Source: an uncultured Oscillospiraceae bacterium (GTDB taxonomy: Bacteria; Bacillota; Clostridia; Oscillospirales; Ruminococcaceae). From it: 10,385 nucleotides of DNA. The notes below the pieces were generated by a model, which was given only the letters and a program-made list of their open reading frames with translations, was not told where the DNA came from and did not search any database. The position numbers and the translations under genes were made by a program. Location: the NCBI GenBank assembly GCA_934457235.1, contig CAKSHT010000078.1:1-10385 (forward strand). The letters run 5' to 3'. Of the stretch, positions 1 through 6,641 are shown piece by piece. The number at the start of each line of letters is the position of its first letter. The first letter of the stretch is position 1.

Positions 1-1151
1 GAAATAAAGAAGCTAATAACGCTGCCGATAATTCCTCCGATAAGCCCGATGAAACCGGCTTCCATCAGGAACACAGTCCGGATATTACCAAGGTAGCAGC
101 CGAGTGCTTTCATGACGCCAATCTCGCGGGTACGCTCGGAAATCGACATTATCATTGTGTTACAAATACCAAGCGCTGCTACGAACAGAGAAACCGCGCC
201 AAGTCCGCCAAGCATCATCTGCTGTTTGCGTGCTTCCTCTTCAAGCGGTTTACGTACGCTCTCCATAGAATAGGTGGAATATCCCATCTGCTTGATATCG
301 CTTTCGATATCAGCAACCTGCGAAATATCCTTTGCCTTTACATAGATCTCGCTGTATTCTGTCTTCTGATTGGAAGTCGGATAGAACATTTTCTGGAGCG
401 CCTGAAGGTCAGTCGTGAAGAATATAAGTCCCTCGCTTGTGGAGTAGTCCTTATTGTAGTCCTCCTTCACGATACCTGTTACCTTTACCTCCTGGTATTT
501 CTTGGCATCATAATCTTCGTAGCTGTATAATTCTAGCTTAAGAGTCTGACCAGTCAACTGCATGTACGGGTCAGGAAGCGCAGACGGATCATTCTCCGTC
601 ATCTCACCGGTATTGGGATCGTAGGAGTACATATAATCCCAACGGCTGATGGTGTTGTTTCCGTCCGGTCTGAGCGTATCCATGAGATTGTACGCTGTAT
701 ACTGTCCGGCAAGCACCTCAAATGAATTTTGGGGGTAAGATCCTTCGAGCAGCTGAAATCCGAATTTCTCCATTGCATCCTTGTTTATTCCGACGACGTT
801 TACCCACTGCATCTTATAACGGTCATTATCTCCGGCGTAAACCGTCATATTGACGTTATTCAGCTGTGTTTTTCCCACAGCCACATCGACATTTGCAATG
901 TTCTGGAATTTTCGTATTGCATCATCGTCGAGCTTGGTATCCTTGCGTCCTCCGGAATAAACCTGGATAAGCGTCAGATCGCCCATTCCCTCAAGCATTA
1001 TCTGCTGGGAATTCTGAACGCCGAAGCCTATGGACATCATGGTCACGATGGCGCAGCAGCCCACCACGACGCCGAGCACGGTAAGTATCGTCCGTGACTT
1101 GCGGCGCGTGAGGTTTTGCAGCGTCATCTTTATCATGTCAAATATTTTCAC
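1..1151 (-). CDS. MacB/FtsX-type ABC transporter permease, 3' end cut by window
   Basis: Membrane subunit of an ABC exporter of the MacB/YknZ type, expected to pair with the ATPase at 4309-5034. The visible 383 residues hold a basic N-terminus, a first membrane segment at about 21-43, a long extracytoplasmic MacB-like domain at about 45-310, then a membrane segment at about 314-336. The typical FtsX-family loop motif ERTREIGVMKALG follows at 339-351, and a further hydrophobic segment at about 360-383 runs off the window. The rest of that segment and a last helix should lie beyond position 1. The start is GTG at 1151: upstream in frame there are only stops, and GGTGAT at 1157-1162 makes a good ribosome binding site. 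It begins 12 bases after the repeat-protein gene stops, so it is the third gene of the operon. Family assignment is firm; the substrate cannot be told from sequence. No frameshift seen. Confidence 0.93.
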   Translation of the reverse strand, partial: MKIFDMIKMTLQNLTRRKSRTILTVLGVVVGCCAIVTMMSIGFGVQNSQQIMLEGMGDLTLIQVYSGGRKDTKLDDDAIRKFQNIANVDVAVGKTQLNNVNMTVYAGDNDRYKMQWVNVVGINKDAMEKFGFQLLEGSYPQNSFEVLAGQYTAYNLMDTLRPDGNNTISRWDYMYSYDPNTGEMTENDPSALPDPYMQLTGQTLKLELYSYEDYDAKKYQEVKVTGIVKEDYNKDYSTSEGLIFFTTDLQALQKMFYPTSNQKTEYSEIYVKAKDISQVADIESDIKQMGYSTYSMESVRKPLEEEARKQQMMLGGLGAVSLFVAALGICNTMIMSISERTREIGVMKALGCYLGNIRTVFLMEAGFIGLIGGIIGSVISFFI

Positions 1152-1156
1152 GGCTC

Positions 1157-1162
1157 ATCACC
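1157..1162 (-). promoter_or_regulatory. Ribosome binding site for the permease
   Basis: On the minus strand GGTGAT, complementary to the 3' end of 16S rRNA, stands 5 bases before GTG at 1151. It decides the non-ATG start of the permease, because the ATG codons just upstream are in a frame that stops after a few codons. Confidence 0.7.
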
Positions 1163-1163
1163 A

Positions 1164-4100
1164 TTAAACCTTTGTTGTCTTGTCGCTGCTGTCAGATTCT
1201 TCTGATGTATCATCAAGGTCGTCTTCCCAGTCGATGTCGTCTGCGGTATACTTCTTCTTGCCGCCGTTTTTCTTCTTGTGGACCCTAACGATAATGATAA
1301 CTACGACTGCGATTATCACTGCTCCGCCGCCGATTATAAGCCATGCCCACCACGGGAACCCACTCTCGGCATTTTCATCGGGAACGTCCATAGTCATGGG
1401 ATAATCCGGTTCGATCCACTGCTGCTCCTGTACGTTAAGAGTTACAGGTAGTTCCTTGACTATCTCGTTCATGTTGGAATCTTCATATGTGATTTTGAAA
1501 ATAACTGTAACTTCACCAGCTCTGGTGGGAGTTACGACGAAATCAGCAGTTCCGTTGCCGCCGGCAGCAATATTGCCGATGACCTTTTCAGTGGAGAGCG
1601 CTGTGAATCCAAAATCATCATAGGTGGAATCGCCGCCTATGTCATATCCGCCACCGCTGTATCCATCATCAATGAAACCGGCATCAACTGCGCTGTCATA
1701 TGCCATCATCTTTCTGGAGGTTAATGAGAACATCGGCATTTCGCCGTCCATCGCCGGAATCTCATAAGTAGATGAGCCGTTGACCTCGGAAGTCATGTTT
1801 CCGATACCACTGTTATCGTCAGCAATACCGTCTCCGGAATTATTAGCTACTCCAGTCAGTTCAACCTTTACGTTAGCCGCATCGGAACGTCCTTTGTTCA
1901 TGTAGCTGAGGGTGAGATAAACTTCATTGCCAGTGTAGATATCGTAAGTCGGCTTGCTTACGGAGAATGTCATCTTATCCGGCTGATAGAGCGGAACATA
2001 GATAGACTGCTCGGAAGTCATTGTATTGCGGGTGTCACCGGTCAGATAGTCATACTTGAACGAAATGGTAACGGAGGAAGTGCCTGTCGTTGCAGTCGGA
2101 AGCGCTCTCAGCTGAACGGTTTCGCTTAAAGAACCCGCCGCTGAAAGGTTCGGATAATAGAATGAGTTACTGCCACCGTAAATCGACAGATCGCCGCTCG
2201 CATTTACAGTCATTATAAGGTTTTCAATGCTTGTGGAAGCATTGGTATTGTAGAAATCGAGATTTAGGTCAAATGTATCGCCGGCTGCGATCTGGTCGGC
2301 GCCGATATCGTATTTACCGATAATAATGTTCGGAGCGGCAGCATTATCCTTACCGTCAGCGCCCTTATTGGCTGCCGCAATTATTGTAAGCGAGGAAGTT
2401 CCGTCCTTCTGAATAATAGAAGTGTTGCGGCCATAGGAATACTTCATCTCTGCGGTGATTCCCTGCTTTATGGAGGTGATATCCTCAAGCGTTCTGAACT
2501 TTACTGTTATGCACTCGGTATCCTGCGGACGGATTATGTCGATGTGTCCGGACTCTGTGCCGTCAAGGAAGTACATTCCGTCAGTTGCGGTAAAATCAAG
2601 GAATACATCTCTTACAGTGATGTCACCGTAGTTCTTGACGTAAATATTGTACTCATACTCTGTATCGGGAACGATGGCGGCTCCAAGATTCTCGCCGGAA
2701 ATTCTCAGCACCGGCGCCGTTGAAATGTTGGAATTCATTGTAACCGTGCCGCTCTTGGTTTCAGCGGTCAGTGTACCTGCCTTCTGATAATAGTACTCCA
2801 TATCGACATCGAGTGTCTGGCTGACGGAAGTAAGCTCTGCGTTCGTATTGAAGTATACAAGAATACGCTTCTGTGCGCCTGCCTTGATCTTATCTATAAA
2901 GAACTGCTCTTTTCCTGCCTGTATGGTCAGTCCCTCGCTGCCCTTTATCCTGACAGTGACATTTTCCATGTCCTCGGTGCCCTTGTTCACTATGTAGAAT
3001 GACTTGCGGTACGTTTTTCCAGCCTTTAAGGGGCTATCCATCGGGGTGGAGGTAATTACAGGAAGCGGAGCTGCTCCAGCGCCCTTGCCGAACATGATGA
3101 ACGACTGCTCATATGTTCCCTCCTGCTCGTCGCTGCCGAGCATGTAGTTATATTTCATAGCTACCTTGAGATCCTGGCGGAATGTTGTTATATCACTCAA
3201 AGTACGGAACTTCACGGTGATCTGCTTCTGCGAATTCATCGGAAGATCCTCGAAATAACGGGAACCTGTGCCACCGGAAATAATGATATCATCAGAGCCG
3301 GAGAAGGACACAAAAAGTCCCTTCATATCAGCAGAGCCACTGTTCTTTATTGTAACTACTCCGCTGTATTCCTTGTTTGCCTCTATCTCGGTCTCAGAAA
3401 GGGTGAAATCCGTTGTGATAACAGGATAAACCTTTTCAACCGTTGATATCTCTGCAGCTACAGAAACAGAAGAGCTTGCAGAGCCGGACACCTCAGAGTT
3501 GCCGTTATCATAGTAGTATTTAAGAGACACATTGAAATTCTGCTTTAAGGAAGATATTTTATCCAGCGCCTTATATTTAATAACGATGGTCTTTTCCTCC
3601 TTGAAATCAAGGCTTTCAAGATCCTGTGTTCCGGTTCCGTCTACTATAAGGATATCCTCAGACGGCGTTATCTCTGCCAGGAGATTATACGCGGCGGTGC
3701 TGCCGAGGTTCTTCAGCTTTATCTTGAACTCACCCTCTTCGCCCGCCTTTATCGGAGAACTGGGTTCTACACCGGTTATCTTTATCATAGGCTCTGCAAC
3801 GTTCACATCTGGTGTGTCGTCTTTTTTCTTTTCGGTACACTCAGTAACGTTGACAGTGCCGGTAGTGTAGTCCTTTGCACCGGAATATCCTACCATAAAA
3901 CCGAACGCATTGTCACCGCCTGTCCACTTGCAATCCTTTAAAATTACCTCATAGCGAAGAAGATCATCGCCAGTGGATACGATTTTAAGAGAATCAAAGG
4001 TTCCCTTGAATGTGTCAAGGCTCTTTATAAAGTCGATGTCCTTTTCCTTGTTAGGGAGCTGGGACGTCTTGACCTTAATATCCTTGATAGTTATTTTCAT

Positions 4101-4316
4101 TGTAAAAAGGGTTCCGGAATAAAGCGAATCAATTGCTTTCCCCTTGCTGTTCATAACTTCATATCCGATAACAACAGGATTAAGCACTATCCCCGTTTCA
4201 CCGGACTCCGTCGTCCCCTCTGCATATGCGGCAAACGGGAAAACGGCAGGCACAGCCGCTGTAAGTATCGACGCGCTCAGAAATACTGAGCAAACATTCT
4301 TTAAATATTTATTCAT
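1164..4316 (-). CDS. Secreted, membrane-anchored protein with about six Ig-like (COG1361/CARDB-like) repeats, ABC-exporter partner
   Basis: A 1050-residue surface protein. Residues 1-32 form a signal peptide ending AYA before EG. A distinct N-terminal domain (about 43-160) is followed by Ig-like repeats at about 176-289, 298-409, 418-529, 535-648, 661-779 and 781-963. Repeats 1-5 share a motif of the form K-F-R-T-L-x-D-I-T, about 10 residues, then M-K-Y-x-Y, starting at 247, 369, 488, 606 and 735, a period near 120. Repeat 6 carries a Gly/Asp/Ser/Met-rich insertion at about 824-908. A helix at 988-1012 is followed by a Lys-rich stretch and an acidic tail (1025-1050), giving an outside body and inside tail. 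The ATG has AAAGGAGA upstream and overlaps the end of the ATPase gene by 8 bases. The fold class (CARDB/COG1361-like) is inferred from strand pattern and repeats. Position between ATPase and permease suggests an adaptor, substrate receptor or sensor for the exporter; the exact role is unknown. Confidence 0.88.
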   Translation of the reverse strand: MNKYLKNVCSVFLSASILTAAVPAVFPFAAYAEGTTESGETGIVLNPVVIGYEVMNSKGKAIDSLYSGTLFTMKITIKDIKVKTSQLPNKEKDIDFIKSLDTFKGTFDSLKIVSTGDDLLRYEVILKDCKWTGGDNAFGFMVGYSGAKDYTTGTVNVTECTEKKKDDTPDVNVAEPMIKITGVEPSSPIKAGEEGEFKIKLKNLGSTAAYNLLAEITPSEDILIVDGTGTQDLESLDFKEEKTIVIKYKALDKISSLKQNFNVSLKYYYDNGNSEVSGSASSSVSVAAEISTVEKVYPVITTDFTLSETEIEANKEYSGVVTIKNSGSADMKGLFVSFSGSDDIIISGGTGSRYFEDLPMNSQKQITVKFRTLSDITTFRQDLKVAMKYNYMLGSDEQEGTYEQSFIMFGKGAGAAPLPVITSTPMDSPLKAGKTYRKSFYIVNKGTEDMENVTVRIKGSEGLTIQAGKEQFFIDKIKAGAQKRILVYFNTNAELTSVSQTLDVDMEYYYQKAGTLTAETKSGTVTMNSNISTAPVLRISGENLGAAIVPDTEYEYNIYVKNYGDITVRDVFLDFTATDGMYFLDGTESGHIDIIRPQDTECITVKFRTLEDITSIKQGITAEMKYSYGRNTSIIQKDGTSSLTIIAAANKGADGKDNAAAPNIIIGKYDIGADQIAAGDTFDLNLDFYNTNASTSIENLIMTVNASGDLSIYGGSNSFYYPNLSAAGSLSETVQLRALPTATTGTSSVTISFKYDYLTGDTRNTMTSEQSIYVPLYQPDKMTFSVSKPTYDIYTGNEVYLTLSYMNKGRSDAANVKVELTGVANNSGDGIADDNSGIGNMTSEVNGSSTYEIPAMDGEMPMFSLTSRKMMAYDSAVDAGFIDDGYSGGGYDIGGDSTYDDFGFTALSTEKVIGNIAAGGNGTADFVVTPTRAGEVTVIFKITYEDSNMNEIVKELPVTLNVQEQQWIEPDYPMTMDVPDENAESGFPWWAWLIIGGGAVIIAVVVIIIVRVHKKKNGGKKKYTADDIDWEDDLDDTSEESDSSDKTTKV

Positions 4317-5034
4317 GATTTTCTCCTTTGGTATCGCTGACTATTCTTCCATCTACCAGCGTTACTATTCTGTCTGCATATTTTGCAAGCTCCGGATCGT
4401 GAGTTACAAGCACGATCGTCTGGTTGAACCTGCGGGAAAAGGACTTTATCATGTCCATGACCTCAACTGTCGTCTTTGAGTCCAGATTTCCTGTCGGTTC
4501 ATCTGCAAATACGACATCTGGTTTTGCTACAAACGCTCTTGCAATTCCGACACGCTGCTGCTGACCGCCTGACATCTGCCTGGGATAATGCTTCAATCGG
4601 TTCCCCAGACCGACCTTGCGCAGCATATCTACTGCAAGCTTTGTGCGTTTTCGTTTGCTTTCCCCACGGAACATAAGCGGCATCGCGACATTTTCCACTG
4701 CGTTCATGAACGGCAGAAGATTATAGGACTGGAATACAAATCCGATGTGTTTCTGCCGGAAAGACGCAAGCTGATTTTCGGACAGACGTGTTATCGGAAC
4801 ACCTCTTATGTATACATCGCCGAACGTTGGCTTTTCAAGCCCCGCCAGCTGATTGAGCAGCGTGGATTTACCAGAACCTGAAGTACCAAATATGCAACAC
4901 AGTTCCCCTTCCATGATATCCAGATTTATACGTTTAAGCGCAACGACAGATTCACCGCCGTCAATCTTATATTCCTTACGAAGATCCTTTACATGGATCA
5001 TGGCTCTGCGCTTTCTGGGCTTCTGTTCTTCCAT
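4309..5034 (-). CDS. ABC transporter ATPase, MacB/LolD/YknY type
   Basis: A 241-residue cytoplasmic nucleotide-binding subunit that powers the permease encoded two genes downstream. All motifs are present: Walker A GTSGSGKST at 50-58, Q-loop Gln102, signature MSGGQ at 154-158, Walker B ending ADEP at 177-180, D-loop NLD at 183-185 and switch His212. The FQSYNLLPFMNAVENV segment after the Q-loop and the TGNLDSKT segment are typical of the LolD/MacB/SalX branch, which works with FtsX-like permeases on envelope substrates rather than importing nutrients. The ATG at 5034 is supported by GGGGGTGA four bases upstream; an internal ATG at residue 12 fits the family core but lacks such a site. A basic N-terminal tail (KPRKRR) precedes the core. 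First gene of the operon, about 90 bases downstream of a strong promoter; its stop overlaps the next start, implying translational coupling. Confidence 0.96.
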   Translation of the reverse strand: MEEQKPRKRRAMIHVKDLRKEYKIDGGESVVALKRINLDIMEGELCCIFGTSGSGKSTLLNQLAGLEKPTFGDVYIRGVPITRLSENQLASFRQKHIGFVFQSYNLLPFMNAVENVAMPLMFRGESKRKRTKLAVDMLRKVGLGNRLKHYPRQMSGGQQQRVGIARAFVAKPDVVFADEPTGNLDSKTTVEVMDMIKSFSRRFNQTIVLVTHDPELAKYADRIVTLVDGRIVSDTKGENHE

Positions 5035-5038
5035 GCTG

Positions 5039-5047
5039 TCACCCCCT
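5039..5047 (-). promoter_or_regulatory. Strong ribosome binding site for the ABC ATPase
   Basis: Minus-strand AGGGGGTGA, matching the GGAGGTGA consensus at all but one of the aligned bases, with a 4-base spacer to ATG at 5034. It fixes the longer of two possible ATPase starts. Confidence 0.75.
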
Positions 5048-5073
5048 TCTCATTCTCTCTACAAATAAAACAG

Positions 5074-5116
5074 CTGAAAACATGCTAAGGTTGCATTTTT
5101 TTAAAAAAATTTTCAG
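5074..5116 (-). promoter_or_regulatory. Potential structured 5' leader of the ABC operon mRNA
   Basis: Within the roughly 90-base leader, CTGAAAA (5110-5116) can pair with TTTTCAG (5074-5080), and inside it ATGC (5093-5096) with GCAT (5082-5085) around a 7-base loop. Between the outer and inner arms lies part of a perfect T7-A7 palindrome (5095-5110), which could fold on itself instead. The pairings are read directly from the sequence; any regulatory role is inference. The pairs are AT-rich and stability is uncertain. Confidence 0.35.
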
Positions 5117-5130
5117 ATATTTCGTATAGA

Positions 5131-5159
5131 AGTATAACAGTTATAGAACATATTGTCAA
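5131..5159 (-). promoter_or_regulatory. Sigma-A-type promoter of the ABC operon
   Basis: Minus strand: -35 TTGACA at 5154-5159, a 17-base spacer, then -10 TATACT at 5131-5136, preceded by TGT, which gives an extended -10 element. Five of six bases match in the -10 and six of six in the -35. The predicted transcription start is near 5124, leaving a leader of about 90 bases before the ATPase ATG. Confidence 0.88.
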
Positions 5160-5162
5160 TAT
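5150..5162 (-). repeat. Palindrome over the -35 box (possible operator)
   Basis: ATATTG-T-CAATAT, 6-base arms around one base, centred on the -35 hexamer of the ABC promoter. A protein bound here would block RNA polymerase. The region is AT-rich, so a chance palindrome is possible. Confidence 0.35.
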
Positions 5163-5163
5163 A

Positions 5164-5181
5164 TATTACAAAATTGTAATA
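5164..5181 (-). repeat. 18-base inverted repeat just upstream of the -35 box
   Basis: TATTACAA-AA-TTGTAATA: perfect 8-base arms with a 2-base spacer, centred about 48 bases upstream of the predicted transcription start and ending 4 bases before the -35 box. Size and place fit a dimeric regulator site. It abuts the T-tract of the AIM24 terminator but is not part of that hairpin. The regulator is unknown. Confidence 0.45.
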
Positions 5182-5209
5182 AAAAAACGGCGCCATAATG
5201 ACGCCGTTT
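5181..5209 (-). terminator. Rho-independent terminator of the AIM24-family gene
   Basis: On the minus strand AAACGGCG (5202-5209) pairs with CGCCGTTT (5185-5192). The stem can extend inward by one T-G wobble and two Watson-Crick pairs to a TTA loop. The descending arm runs into seven T residues (5181-5187). It lies 12 bases after the stop codon at 5222, and separates this gene from the ABC operon. Confidence 0.92.
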
Positions 5210-5221
5210 CTATCATACTCA

Positions 5222-5893
5222 TCAATTCTTGGGAATGCAAGCGGAAATAGCGCCTGCGACATTGGAAATAGGCATTGTCTGGAGATAAACCTTGCCGGGA
5301 CCTGTAACTACTGTGTTGAACAGACCTTCGCCGCCGAACAGTACGTTTCCAACACCCTTGATGGTCTGGATATCCATTGTGCAGGAACCGGTCATAGCAG
5401 CCAGGTAGCCGGTATCAACCAGCAGCTGCTGACCTGCCTGAAGCTCGTACTCTACGACATATCCATCGATTTCAACAAATGCCATACCAGTACCGTGGAG
5501 CTTCTGCATAATGAAGCCCTCACCGCCGAAGAATCCGGCGCCGAGCTTCTTCTGGAATGCGATAGAAAGCTCTACAGACGGCTCGGAGGCAAGATAACCT
5601 GTTTTCTGAACAATGAAATCACCCTTGCTTACATCAATCGGGATAATTGAACCCGGGAAGCTGGAAGCGAATGCGATCATTCCCTGACCGCCAACAGCGG
5701 TGTATGTATTCTGGAACATGGACTCTCCGGAGAACATTCTGCCGAATGCCTTACCGATTCCACCCGCTCCTGTTTCCATCTTCATGTTCGGGGACATCCA
5801 TGCCATTGCTCCCTTTTCGCACTTTACGGACTCACCCGCTTCAAGATAAACGATTACGACGGGCAGCGGCTCGCCCTTGATCTCATACCTCAT
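5222..5893 (-). CDS. AIM24 / TIGR00266-family protein
   Basis: A 223-residue protein of the AIM24 family (TIGR00266), a widespread bacterial group of beta-rich, probably cytoplasmic proteins without a firmly known function; the eukaryotic member is mitochondrial AIM24. Family hallmarks visible: the GAMAWMSPNMKMET segment at 28-41, a Gly-rich stretch with FSGES at 43-58, FPGSIIPID near 79-87, two FGGEG motifs at 122-126 and 186-190, and the closing GPGKVYLQTMP at 198-208. There is no signal peptide or membrane helix. Length is within the family's usual 220-260. The ATG at 5893 has AAAAGGAG about 6 bases upstream. The gene has its own consensus promoter and a strong terminator, so it is probably a single-gene transcript and not functionally tied to its neighbours. 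Family assignment is confident; role unknown. Confidence 0.92.
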   Translation of the reverse strand: MRYEIKGEPLPVVIVYLEAGESVKCEKGAMAWMSPNMKMETGAGGIGKAFGRMFSGESMFQNTYTAVGGQGMIAFASSFPGSIIPIDVSKGDFIVQKTGYLASEPSVELSIAFQKKLGAGFFGGEGFIMQKLHGTGMAFVEIDGYVVEYELQAGQQLLVDTGYLAAMTGSCTMDIQTIKGVGNVLFGGEGLFNTVVTGPGKVYLQTMPISNVAGAISACIPKN

Positions 5894-5939
5894 AAAAAAC
5901 TCCTTTTCATATAATTAAATTGGAACCTGTGCTTTTTCT

Positions 5940-5968
5940 ATTATACATTATAACAAACGACCTGTCAA
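5940..5968 (-). promoter_or_regulatory. Perfect-consensus sigma-A promoter of the AIM24-family gene
   Basis: Minus strand TTGACA at 5963-5968, exactly 17 bases, then TATAAT at 5940-5945: both hexamers match the vegetative consensus in full. The predicted start near 5933 gives a leader of about 40 bases with no obvious secondary structure or regulator site. This suggests strong, largely constitutive expression. Confidence 0.92.
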
Positions 5969-5991
5969 GCACTTTTGTAAAAATTTGCATT

Positions 5992-6567
5992 TCACATTTG
6001 TCGTATTGACATTATAATGATGTACGCAGCAGTAATTATTAAAGTTGGGCTGCTTACCCAACCGAACAGCATTATCAATATCCCCGCTAAAGCGGCGCAG
6101 ACAACTCCGATAATGAAAGTCAGCATGTCAAGATTTTCTGGTCTGACATGGGATAGAAGGAACAGACGAAGCAATCTACGCCCATCGAACTCACCAACAG
6201 GAAACAGGTTAAAACACCCGGTGAACAGACTTAAAGCTGACGCCCTGTCGCACCCTGCCTGCATGAAAATCAACGCAAGTACAAAGTTCATCACACAGCC
6301 TGCCGAATAAACGGCTGCCTGCACACCATACGAAAACAATTCAGTATCGGGAGCAGTTATCCTAATTCCCGCGCCGTAGAAAGTTATGCTTTCCGGAATA
6401 ATTCCGAAAACCGCCATAACCATGAGGTGCGCCATTTCATGAGCGGCACACACTGCAAGTGCTATAAATCCGAATCCGTCTCTGTCAATCCAGAAGAACA
6501 GCGCAAGAACGGCGAAAAACGAGAAATCCAGGCGTATTGCCGTTCGCTTCAGCTTAAATTCTATCAT
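5992..6567 (-). CDS. M50 / site-2-protease-type intramembrane metalloprotease
   Basis: A 191-residue polytopic membrane protein. The zinc site is visible: HEMAH at 43-47 (His43, Glu44, His47) inside a hydrophobic segment, and the third ligand Asp128 in NLFPVGEFDG (120-129), the NPxxxxDG-type motif of SpoIVFB and related site-2 proteases. A conserved Asn94 sits in the hairpin segment between them. About five to six hydrophobic segments are seen: 14-27, 31-50, 82-102, 112-123, 147-169, 173-186. Such enzymes cut membrane-embedded substrates such as pro-sigma or anti-sigma factors; the substrate here is unknown and no SpoIVFA-like partner is adjacent. I chose ATG 6567; the ATG at 6615 would add 16 Cys-rich residues encoded by the upstream terminator. 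No ribosome binding site precedes 6567, and a TATACT box stands 5 bases before it. No terminator follows its stop. Confidence 0.85.
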   Translation of the reverse strand: MIEFKLKRTAIRLDFSFFAVLALFFWIDRDGFGFIALAVCAAHEMAHLMVMAVFGIIPESITFYGAGIRITAPDTELFSYGVQAAVYSAGCVMNFVLALIFMQAGCDRASALSLFTGCFNLFPVGEFDGRRLLRLFLLSHVRPENLDMLTFIIGVVCAALAGILIMLFGWVSSPTLIITAAYIIIMSIRQM

Positions 6568-6572
6568 GGTGG

Positions 6573-6578
6573 AGTATA
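6573..6578 (-). promoter_or_regulatory. Candidate -10 box for the M50 protease gene
   Basis: Minus-strand TATACT ends 5 bases before ATG 6567, so transcription would start at or next to the start codon (leaderless mRNA). The region 16-18 bases upstream offers only weak -35 matches (TTCTTT). Without this promoter the gene would depend on read-through of the ilvD terminator. Confidence 0.3.
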
Positions 6579-6590
6579 TGCAGTAACACC

Positions 6591-6627
6591 AACAAAAAGA
6601 ACAAGCCCCTGCCATTTCTGACAGGGG
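6591..6627 (-). terminator. Rho-independent terminator after ilvD
   Basis: Minus-strand CCCCTGTC (6620-6627) pairs with GGCAGGGG (6606-6613), 8 pairs including one T-G wobble, around the loop AGAAAT. A T-rich but interrupted tract follows (6591-6604). It starts 14 bases after the ilvD stop. The interrupted T tract may allow partial read-through into the protease gene. Confidence 0.82.
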
Positions 6628-6641
6628 TTGAAATGTAATTA

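Noticed and set aside
729..1097. 122-codon plus-strand open frame opposite the permease, His-rich at its end
   Set aside because: The His-rich end is the complement of the permease's first membrane segment; the minus frame has clear MacB/FtsX motifs.
5198..5650. 150-codon plus-strand open frame opposite the AIM24 gene
   Set aside because: It begins inside the terminator hairpin and is antisense to a clear family member.
5894..5991. Terminator after the M50 gene
   Set aside because: No GC stem followed by a T-run was found; the gap holds only the AIM24 promoter and leader.
6568..6615. Longer start for the M50 protease adding MAGACSFCWCYCIYST
   Set aside because: These codons are the terminator hairpin and its T-rich tail; the Cys-rich extension is unlike the family and has no ribosome binding site.
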